Shown here one piece after another: positions 18,489 to 25,755 of a stretch of DNA of 41,415 bases (its first letter is position 1; each line of letters begins with the position of its first letter). Origin of the DNA: Gemmatimonadales bacterium (GTDB lineage: Bacteria; Gemmatimonadota; Gemmatimonadetes; Longimicrobiales; Gaopeijiaceae); contig REBX01000067.1 in NCBI GenBank assembly GCA_007692505.1, forward strand, positions 1 through 41,415, read 5' to 3'. The notes beneath the pieces were generated by a model. The model saw only the letters and a list, made by a program, of their open reading frames with translations. It was not told the origin of the DNA and made no database searches. The position numbers were made by a program, and so were the translations under genes.

Positions 18489-20333
18489 TCAACCGTCGGC
18501 CCGCGCCGCCGCCTTCTGGGCCTTCCGCCGCCGGTTTGCGTCCAGCTCCTGCTTCCGCAGGCGGATGGCGTCGGGGGTGACCTCGATGAGCTCGTCGTCG
18601 TCGATGAACTCCAGGGCCAGCTCCAGGGTGAGCTGCCGGGGGGGCTCCAGCTTCACCGTGTCGTCGGAGCCCGCCGCCCGCATGTTCGTGAGCTTCTTCC
18701 CCTTGGTCACGTTCACGTCCAGGTCGCCGGGGCGGATGTGCTCGCCCACGATCATCCCGGTGTAGACCTCGGTGCCCGGCCCGATGAAGAGGGTGCCCCG
18801 CTCCTGCAGGTTCACCAGGGCGTAGCCCACGGCCTCGCCCTCCCGATCCGCCACCAGCACGCCCTTCTTCCGCCCCTGGATGGGTCCGGCCCAGGGCGCG
18901 TACTCCAGGAAGTGGTGGTTCAGGATCCCCTCGCCCCGGGTGTCCGTGAGGAACTCGGAGCGGTAGCCGAAGAGCCCCCGGGCCGGGATCCGGAAGCGGA
19001 GCCGGCTCATCCCCTGGAGGGGCGGCTTCATGTCCAGCATCTCGCCCCGGCGGGGTCCCAGCTTCTCGATGACCGTCCCCACCATGTTCTCGGGGACGTC
19101 CACCAGGACCTCCTCCCAGGGCTCGAGGCGGGTCCCGTCCTCGCCGCGGCGCTCCACCACCCGGGGGCGCGACACCTGGAACTCGTAGCCCTCCCTCCGC
19201 ATGGTCTCCATGAGGATGGTGAGGTGCAGCTCGCCCCGGCCCGCCACCGAGAAGGTGTCCGTCTGCTCCGTGTCCTCCACCTTGAGGGCCACGTTCCGCT
19301 CCAGCTCCCGGAAGAGGCGCTCCCGCACCTGCCGGGTCGTCACGAACTTCCCCACCCGCCCGGCGAAGGGAGAGTTGTTCACGGTGAAGTCCACTGCCAG
19401 GGTGGGCTCCTCCACCCGGATGCCCCGGAGGCGCTCCATCTTCCCCGGCGCCGACAGGGTCTGTCCGATCTCCACGCCCTCGATGCCCGCCAGGGCGATG
19501 ATGTCACCGGCCTCGGCCCGCTCCGTCTCGGTCCGCTCCAGCCCCCGGAAGGTGAAGAGCTTCGTGACCCGCGCCCGCTTGGCCTCGCTCTCGGGCACGG
19601 GCCCGGGCTCGCCGAAGGGCAGGAGGAGGATGGGGTCGCCCATGTCGATGGAGCCCGCCTCCACCCGGCCGATCCCGATGCGCCCCACGTAGGAGGAGTG
19701 GTCCAGGGTGGACACCAGCATCTGGAAGGGGGCCTGCGGGTCGGCGGAGGGCTCGGGGACCCGCTCCAGGATGGCGCCGAAGAGGGGGGCCAGGTCCTCG
19801 CCCCGCTCCCCGGGCTCGGTGTGGGCCCAGCCGTCGAGGCCCGACGCGTAGATCACCGGGGCCTCCAGCTGCTCGTCGGAGGCATCCAGCTCCAGAAAGA
19901 GTTCCAGCACCTCGTCGTAGACGTCCTCGGCCCGGCTGGCCGGCCGGTCCACCTTGTTCACCACGATGACGGGCATGAGGCCCAGCTCCAGCGCCTTCCG
20001 GGTGACGAAGCGGGTCTGGGGCATGGGCCCCTCCACGGCGTCCACCAGGATGAGCACCCCGTCCACCATGCGGAGCACCCGCTCCACCTCGCCCCCGAAA
20101 TCGGCGTGGCCCGGGGTGTCCACGATGTTGATCTTCGTGCCCTCCCACTCCACCGCCGTGTTCTTGGAGAGGATCGTGATCCCCCGCTCCCGCTCCAGGG
20201 GGTTCGAGTCCATGACCCGTTCCTGCACGGCCTGGTTGTCCCGGAAGATCCCCGCCTGGCGGAGCATCTGGTCCACCAGCGTCGTCTTGCCGTGGTCCAC
20301 GTGGGCGATGATGGCGATGTTTCTGAGATTCAT
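18489..20333 (-). CDS. typA: Translational GTPase TypA/BipA
   Basis: Start [42 protein letters not shown]-type G3 ([17 protein letters not shown]), VVNKVDRP, C-terminal [39 protein letters not shown]. Confidence 0.96.
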   Translation of the reverse strand: MNLRNIAIIAHVDHGKTTLVDQMLRQAGIFRDNQAVQERVMDSNPLERERGITILSKNTAVEWEGTKINIVDTPGHADFGGEVERVLRMVDGVLILVDAVEGPMPQTRFVTRKALELGLMPVIVVNKVDRPASRAEDVYDEVLELFLELDASDEQLEAPVIYASGLDGWAHTEPGERGEDLAPLFGAILERVPEPSADPQAPFQMLVSTLDHSSYVGRIGIGRVEAGSIDMGDPILLLPFGEPGPVPESEAKRARVTKLFTFRGLERTETERAEAGDIIALAGIEGVEIGQTLSAPGKMERLRGIRVEEPTLAVDFTVNNSPFAGRVGKFVTTRQVRERLFRELERNVALKVEDTEQTDTFSVAGRGELHLTILMETMRREGYEFQVSRPRVVERRGEDGTRLEPWEEVLVDVPENMVGTVIEKLGPRRGEMLDMKPPLQGMSRLRFRIPARGLFGYRSEFLTDTRGEGILNHHFLEYAPWAGPIQGRKKGVLVADREGEAVGYALVNLQERGTLFIGPGTEVYTGMIVGEHIRPGDLDVNVTKGKKLTNMRAAGSDDTVKLEPPRQLTLELALEFIDDDELIEVTPDAIRLRKQELDANRRRKAQKAAARADG

Positions 20334-20590
20334 GGGAGACTCCGAGAGACCTTCGGCAGGGGCCTGGGCGCCACGGGGGCGCAGTGCATTGGGGCGTGAT
20401 GGGGTTCGGCAGAGGGCTGCCACTGGTGCCTCCGGGTCGCGGGCGGCGCCGAGCGCCGGGACCTCCGGAGCCCTGAAAGCTAACGGCATCTGATGGTTTC
20501 CTGCAGTGCCGCCGAACTCGGTCCGCCCATGGCCCCTGCAGGGCAGCCGGGCCCGGGGGTGAATGGGGGGGTGGACGGGCCCTCATGCAC

Positions 20591-20656
20591 CGGGAGGCGC
20601 CATGCCGGTCCGGGAGGCGCCATGCCGGTCCGGGAGGCGCCATGCCGGTCCGGGAG
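20591..20656. repeat. 20-bp tandem repeat, three full copies plus a partial
   Basis: CGGGAGGCGCCATGCCGGTC at 20591, 20611 and 20631, then CGGGAG. Confidence 0.92.
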
Positions 20657-20708
20657 TCCCGGCGCCGGGCGCCAGCAGGCTCCTGCGCCGTGCCGGGGCC
20701 CCTCCGAC

Positions 20709-20741
20709 TTGACACCGTTCAACCAGTCGGTAGATTGGTTG
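20709..20741 (+). promoter_or_regulatory. Candidate sigma70-type promoter with overlapping operator-like inverted repeat
   Basis: TTGACA (20709-20714), 16-nt spacer, TAGATT (20731-20736); CAACCA-N10-TGGTTG at 20720-20741. Confidence 0.6.
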
Positions 20742-20753
20742 TAGCAAGTTGTA

Positions 20754-20788
20754 ATGACAGGCGGGCCGGGCTTGTTCCCACCTGTCAT
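20754..20788 (+). promoter_or_regulatory. 8-bp perfect inverted repeat in the predicted 5' leader of the rhodanese gene
   Basis: ATGACAGG-19 nt-CCTGTCAT. Confidence 0.55.
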
Positions 20789-20876
20789 GATGGGCTCCCG
20801 CCGAAGAGAACTCCGGCCCGACCCCGTGCTCCGGCCCGACCGCCCCGAACCGCATGCACTTCCTGGAGGTATCCCC

Positions 20877-21569
20877 ATGTCTGGATCCAGTACCGCTGCT
20901 CCCACCACGCCCGAGGCACCGGACTCCACGCCCGAGTCCCGCATCCTGGACCCGGGCGCCGCCGTCCGGCTCCGGGAGACGAACCCCCGGACCCGCTTCC
21001 TGGACGTCCGGACCCCCGGCGAGTTCGAGTCCGTCCACATTCGGGGCAGCTACAACGTGCCCCTGAACGAGCTCCCGGACCATCGGGACGACATCGTGGG
21101 TGTGGAGGACCCGGTGGTCCTGGTCTGCCAGTCGGGGAACCGGGCCCGCCAGGCCGACGAAGCCCTGCGGGACGCCGGAATGGAGAACCTCCGGATCCTC
21201 GAGGGAGGCGTATCGGGGTGGAGAGCATCCGGACAGCCGGTGGAGACGGGACCGGAGCGCCTCTCCCTGGAGCGACAGGTGCGCATCGCAGCCGGTGCCC
21301 TGGCCTTCGCCGGGGGTGCGCTGGCCCTTGCGGTGAGCCCCCTCTGGGCCCTTCTTCCCACCTTCGTGGGGGCCGGCCTGGTCTTCGCCGGGGTGACGGA
21401 CACCTGCGGGATGGCCATGGTCCTCTCGAAGCTCCCGTACAACCGACCGGCGAGTTGCGACGTGCCCGCCATGGTCTCGGCCCTGGCAGACGGCCGGGAA
21501 CCTGCTCCCATGGGGCGGGCCAGCGCCTCCGAGACGGCGGCGGCACGGACCTGCACCACCTCCTCCTGA
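20877..21569 (+). CDS. Rhodanese-like domain protein with C-terminal TM region (DUF2892-like)
   Basis: Start MSGSSTAAP at 20877 preceded by CTGGAGG; FLDVRTPGEFESVHIRGSYNVPLNELP, active-site loop CQSGNRAR, ILEGGVSGWRASGQPV, then RQVRIAAGALAFAGGALALAVSPLWALLPTFVGAGLVFAGVTDTCGMAMVL. Confidence 0.88.
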   Translation: MSGSSTAAPTTPEAPDSTPESRILDPGAAVRLRETNPRTRFLDVRTPGEFESVHIRGSYNVPLNELPDHRDDIVGVEDPVVLVCQSGNRARQADEALRDAGMENLRILEGGVSGWRASGQPVETGPERLSLERQVRIAAGALAFAGGALALAVSPLWALLPTFVGAGLVFAGVTDTCGMAMVLSKLPYNRPASCDVPAMVSALADGREPAPMGRASASETAAARTCTTSS

Positions 21570-21601
21570 GGAGGGCGGCCGTGTCCCCCGGCGGGAGCAC
21601 C

Positions 21602-21928
21602 ATGTCCGACGAGCTCATGTCCCTGGTGGCCGAGCGCTTCCGGGCCCTGGGCGAGCCTGCCCGCCTCCGGATCCTGGAGCTCCTGAGGAGCGGTGAGCGG
21701 CCCGTGGGCGACATCGCCCGGGAGACCGAGCTGGGCACCGCCAACGTCTCCAAGCACCTGGGACTCCTCCACAGACTGGGCTTCGTGGCCCGACGGAAGG
21801 ACGGCATCTACGTGCACTACCGACTCGCCGATGACCACGTCTTCCGGCTCTGCGACCTCATGTGCGGGAAGGTGGAGATAGACGCCCGCCGGAAGGTGGA
21901 GGCCCTCCTGGGGGAGGCGGAGGCTTGA
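21602..21928 (+). CDS. ArsR-family winged-helix transcriptional regulator
   Basis: 108 aa; FRALGEPARLRILELLRSGERPVGDIARETELGTANVSKHLGLLHRLGFVARRKDGIYVHYRL; two Cys in the C-terminal helix (FRLCDLMCGK). Confidence 0.9.
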   Translation: MSDELMSLVAERFRALGEPARLRILELLRSGERPVGDIARETELGTANVSKHLGLLHRLGFVARRKDGIYVHYRLADDHVFRLCDLMCGKVEIDARRKVEALLGEAEA

Positions 21929-23496
21929 CGGAGGCCGGCGCGGAGGCAGCGGTGGCCGACGAGTCCATCCCGGTGGACCGGCTCCTCCGGTATCGGGAGG
22001 TCATGGACGACTGGGACGCCTTCGTGGAGGCCAGCCGGACCCCCGAACCTGCCGGGTTGCGGATCCGAGCGGGCCTGGTGGAGGCGAACGAACTGGAAGA
22101 CCGACTCGAGAGGCAGGGCTTCGGCCTGGAGCCGGTGGCGGGGCTCCCCGACGTCCGCACGGTGAGGCGGCAGCCCGAGGCCATTTCCAGGACGCTGGAG
22201 TACTGGCTGGGGCACTTCCACCTGCAGCAGACGGTGATGGCCGTCCCATCCCTGGCTCTGGGCCCGCAGCCCGGCGAGCGGGTGCTGGACCTGTGCGCGG
22301 CTCCCGGCGGGAAGACGACCCACCTGGCCCAGCTCATGGACGACCGGGGGATTGTGGTGGCCGTGGACCCGAAGGAGAAGCGGCTCCGGGGTCTCATGTC
22401 CAACGTCTTCCGCCTCCTTCACCCCGGGGTTCTGGTGGTGGCCGCCGACGGCCTCACCCTCCCGACGGGCCCCCTCTTCCACCGGGTCCTGGTGGATGCG
22501 CCCTGCTCCGCCGAGGGGAACTTCCGGAAACAGCGGGGCCGACTGCCCCCCAGGAAGCCTGCCTTCGACCACCATATCCGGCAGCTCCAGGAGGGCCTCC
22601 TGCGGCAAGCCATCCGCCAGACCCGGCCCGGCGGCGTGGTGGTCTACTCCACCTGCACCTTCGCCCCGGAGGAGAACGAGGCCGTGGTGGCCCGGGTCCT
22701 GGCAGACTCGCCCGTGGAGGTGGAGCCCATCGAGCTGGACGCCCCCCATGCCCCGGGACTCACCCGGTGGCATGACGAGCGCTTCCCTGACGAGCTCCGC
22801 CACGCCTGGCGACTTTACCCTCACCACCTGGACTCGGGGGGGGCCTTCGTGGTCCGGCTCCGAAAGGCCGGAGGTGCCGGGGAACCCCGGGAGGCCCCCG
22901 GAAGGGAAGCCGGTGCAGAGGTGGACGAGCGCCTCGCCGAGGAAGGAATCGGGGACTCCGGCTGGTCCCCCATTCCGCCGGGCTTCCCAGGGGAGGACCC
23001 CGGCGAGGTGGCCCGGCGGCAGAAGCGCATCGGGGAGGAGATCCGCCGCTTCGGACTCTTTCCCCATGGCGGCGCACCCCACCACATGATCCGGGGCGAT
23101 CGGGCCTGGGCGTGCACGGCCCGGGAATGGCCCGTGGAGGCGTGGAGCGGGAGCGCCCCCGAGGCCCCGGCTGCGGAAGGCCCCGACTGGCGGGTGGTGT
23201 CCATGGGTCTTCGGGCCTGGCGGCAGAGCCCTTCGGGCCACGAGACCCCCTCCAGCGACTTCCTGTCCCGCTGGGGGCGGCACATGGACCCGGACCGGGT
23301 GGTGGAACCCGACCGCGACGACCTCCTTTCCCTCCTCCGGGGACAGCGGCTGGAGGCGCCGGGGATGGACCCCGGGCCCGTCCTCCTCACCCACGAGGGC
23401 TACCGCCTGGGAAGGGGCATGGTGGGGCGAGGCGGGCTGCGAAGCGAGATTCCCAGGGCCGTGGCCGATCGCCTCATCGGGGTACTGGAGGGCTGA
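21925..23496 (+). CDS. RsmB/RsmF-type RNA (cytosine-5)-methyltransferase
   Basis: VLDLCAAPGGKTTHLA, VLVDAPCSAEGNFRK, VVYSTCTFAPEENE. Start uncertain: TTG at 21925 overlaps the arsR stop; the track start (21862) lies inside arsR. Confidence 0.88.
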   Translation: MTEAGAEAAVADESIPVDRLLRYREVMDDWDAFVEASRTPEPAGLRIRAGLVEANELEDRLERQGFGLEPVAGLPDVRTVRRQPEAISRTLEYWLGHFHLQQTVMAVPSLALGPQPGERVLDLCAAPGGKTTHLAQLMDDRGIVVAVDPKEKRLRGLMSNVFRLLHPGVLVVAADGLTLPTGPLFHRVLVDAPCSAEGNFRKQRGRLPPRKPAFDHHIRQLQEGLLRQAIRQTRPGGVVVYSTCTFAPEENEAVVARVLADSPVEVEPIELDAPHAPGLTRWHDERFPDELRHAWRLYPHHLDSGGAFVVRLRKAGGAGEPREAPGREAGAEVDERLAEEGIGDSGWSPIPPGFPGEDPGEVARRQKRIGEEIRRFGLFPHGGAPHHMIRGDRAWACTAREWPVEAWSGSAPEAPAAEGPDWRVVSMGLRAWRQSPSGHETPSSDFLSRWGRHMDPDRVVEPDRDDLLSLLRGQRLEAPGMDPGPVLLTHEGYRLGRGMVGRGGLRSEIPRAVADRLIGVLEG

Positions 23497-23523
23497 GCCG
23501 CTGCCGGGGCGGGCCGCCTTGCG

Positions 23524-23635
23524 CCCCGCTCCCCCACTCGCCCCCCCCACTCGGGCCCCCCTCCACTCGGGTCCGCTCCCGGTGACCCCTGCACAGACGC
23601 CCCCCCCGCCGACCCTGGGGAGGGGGCGGGGAGGG
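23524..23635. other. G-quadruplex-capable tracts on both strands between convergent genes
   Basis: + strand GGGGaGGGGGcGGGGaGGG (23617-23635); - strand G6/G8/G5/G4 runs with 7, 5 and 3-nt loops (complement of 23524-23561). Confidence 0.6.
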
Positions 23636-23675
23636 CGAAAGGCCCTGCCCGGGAGAACTGGGGCAAACGCCGGGC

Positions 23676-24062
23676 TCAGCGCCGGCTGGTGGTGATCCGG
23701 TTCCCCTGGATCGTCCAGGTAATGTTCGTCTGGTGGCGGATGGTGATCCGCTCAGACGTCGTCGTGCTGACAGGCCTTTGGGCGATGAGGCGGTACTGCC
23801 CGGTTTCGCCGTCGAAGACAAAGGTCTCCGTCTCGCCGGCCGGGACGGCCCCGATGTTCGTGCGCGCCGACGAACCGTCGCGCTGGATGAAGACCTGCAG
23901 GTCCTCCGAGCCGCTGTGGAAGTTCTCCACGGTGATGGGCGTCGTCCCGTCCTCCACGGGCTCACCGTCCGCCTCGGCCCCACCGCTGCTCGCACAACCA
24001 GCCACCAGGGCCAGGGCCAAAAGGAAGGCGATGCCGAGCAGTCGCTGGCGGAGTGAACGCAT
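23676..24062 (-). CDS. Small predicted lipoprotein
   Basis: Start MRSLRQRLLGIAFLLALALVAGCASSGG (lipobox VAGC) at 24062; 128 aa, beta-rich sequence. Confidence 0.8.
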   Translation of the reverse strand: MRSLRQRLLGIAFLLALALVAGCASSGGAEADGEPVEDGTTPITVENFHSGSEDLQVFIQRDGSSARTNIGAVPAGETETFVFDGETGQYRLIAQRPVSTTTSERITIRHQTNITWTIQGNRITTSRR

Positions 24063-24210
24063 GACACTTGCTCCTTGGGATGGGTCTCTGATGTGGTCCG
24101 GCCCTCGGGTCGGATTCCGGAGCCTCCGCCGGCGCAGAGGCTCTACCTGCCAACCTACGGGATGGCGGGGGTCTGGGCCACCCCGGGGGACTCCGCTCTC
24201 CCCCTTCCGA

Positions 24211-25167
24211 TCAGGGCCGGAGGAGCTGGGTGATACCCAGGACCACGACCCCAATGGCAACCCGGGTCCAGCCGAAGCGCTCCCCGTCGGGGAAGTCGTC
24301 GGACATGGTCCACAGGAGGATGGCACCACAGGGGTTGGTCGACAGGGTCGGGGGGACGCTGGACCCTCCCCGATACAACTCGAGCCCCTGGACGTTGTTG
24401 GGCTGAACCAGGTCGTCCATTCGGGTATCGGGCCCGTAGTTGGCGCCGTCGATGACGATGTCGGGCCGGCAACCCAGACGACGGAAGAAGACGAAGGGCG
24501 CCGTGGGCGAATTCCCGTACACAAGCTCCACCCCGGCAAACCCCCGGACCACGTCCGTCATGTGGCGGGGGCTCCGCGCCAGGATCTCCTCACGGGTAAG
24601 GGTCGGGCCGAAGCCTGCGCGCTGGCGCTCGTAGAACCCCGAGTCCTGGAGGTAGGGGTTCCGGGTGGCCACCACGGCGATGCCCTCGAGCTCCAGGACC
24701 TCCCGGGCGAGCTCCACGGAGATCGTCATGGGGGAGGCGCCCTCCACCTCCACCTCCTGCTCCAGGGTGTGGTACCCCAGAGACCTCACCGAAAGGGTGT
24801 AGGTGCCCGGCCGGAGGGGCGGCGTCCTGAACTCCCCATCCTCGTTGGTGGTGACCTCGGCGCCGATCCAGCTCTCGTCCGTGCCCTGACGGAGCCGGAC
24901 CTGTGCCCCGGACAGGGGGCGGTCGTCCTCCCGGTCCACCACACTCCCCACCACCACGACTGGGTCGGCATCGGGAATCGCCTCGGCCACCGGGTGGTGG
25001 GCGTGGACAGCCGGGGGCCCGACCAGGAGGAGGAGAAAGGCCAGAAGTGCCGGGACGTACACGGCGCGGCCCTGCGACGTCCGGACTGGACGCCGCGCCG
25101 GGACGGCCCGGGGTGCTCTGACGGAACCGGGTTCAGTACCGCCGAACCCCAATGGACAGGAATGCAT
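24211..25167 (-). CDS. Plug-only protein: carboxypeptidase regulatory-like domain plus receptor plug domain, no beta-barrel
   Basis: VVVVGSVVDREDDRPLSGAQVRL, YERQRAGFGPTLTREEILARSPRHMTDVVRGFAGVELV...VQGLELYRGGSSVPPTLSTNPCGAILLWTM, then a C-terminal hydrophobic tail (VAIGVVVLGITQLL). Start could instead be GTG at 25062. Confidence 0.72.
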   Translation of the reverse strand: MHSCPLGFGGTEPGSVRAPRAVPARRPVRTSQGRAVYVPALLAFLLLLVGPPAVHAHHPVAEAIPDADPVVVVGSVVDREDDRPLSGAQVRLRQGTDESWIGAEVTTNEDGEFRTPPLRPGTYTLSVRSLGYHTLEQEVEVEGASPMTISVELAREVLELEGIAVVATRNPYLQDSGFYERQRAGFGPTLTREEILARSPRHMTDVVRGFAGVELVYGNSPTAPFVFFRRLGCRPDIVIDGANYGPDTRMDDLVQPNNVQGLELYRGGSSVPPTLSTNPCGAILLWTMSDDFPDGERFGWTRVAIGVVVLGITQLLRP

Positions 25168-25621
25168 CTTCAAACTCCTCCTTGATCCTGTCAGCGTATG
25201 CCACGAAGTCCGGGGTGTTCCGCGTGCTCCGCCAATCCTCCCCTTCCCGACGGGTCTCGTTCTGCACCAGGAGGACCAGGGCGAAGTACTGCTGGCCCTC
25301 GATGGTGTCCGTCCGCTGACGCCCCTCCACGATGACCCGGGTCTGGGCGGCCTGGATCCCCTCGGCCTCTTCGTCAGGGAACGGGGAACGGGACCGCCAC
25401 GATGTCTCGATGACCAGGGTGTTCCCCTGTACACTGGGCTCCGGGTTGTATCCGAAGGACGGCAGGACCTGCTCTGCAATGCGAACGGCGTCCGACTCGG
25501 TGGCCAGGACGAGCCGTTCACGGTAGTTGGCATCGCCGGACTCGCTCCCGGACGAAGCACAGCCGGTGGCCACGAAGAGGAGGACGAGGAACAGGGCGAC
25601 TCTGGGCAGACAACGGTTCAT
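25133..25621 (-). CDS. Predicted lipoprotein of unknown function
   Basis: MNRCLPRVALFLVLLFVATGCASSGSESG (lipobox ATGC) at 25621. Confidence 0.78.
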   Translation of the reverse strand: MNRCLPRVALFLVLLFVATGCASSGSESGDANYRERLVLATESDAVRIAEQVLPSFGYNPEPSVQGNTLVIETSWRSRSPFPDEEAEGIQAAQTRVIVEGRQRTDTIEGQQYFALVLLVQNETRREGEDWRSTRNTPDFVAYADRIKEEFEDAFLSIGVRRY

Positions 25622-25669
25622 GGGGTGGCAGCTCGGATTGTGCAGGTGCGAAAGGGGTGGAGACTCCAC

Positions 25670-25700
25670 GGGGGGACCGCGCCTGCGGCGCAGCCCCCCC
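25670..25700 (-). terminator. Candidate hairpin between susD-like gene and lipoprotein gene
   Basis: GGGGGG-ACCGCGCCTGCGGCGCAG-CCCCCC; 56-86 nt past the susD-like stop on the minus strand; no U-tract. Confidence 0.4.
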
Positions 25701-25755
25701 GGAAGCCTGCTCATCATGAACGTGCGGTCAACCGGCGACCGCTACGCGCCCCAAC

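Noticed and set aside
20591-20656. CRISPR-like repeat
   Set aside because: Copies are directly abutting with no spacers and no cas genes are present; it is a plain tandem repeat.
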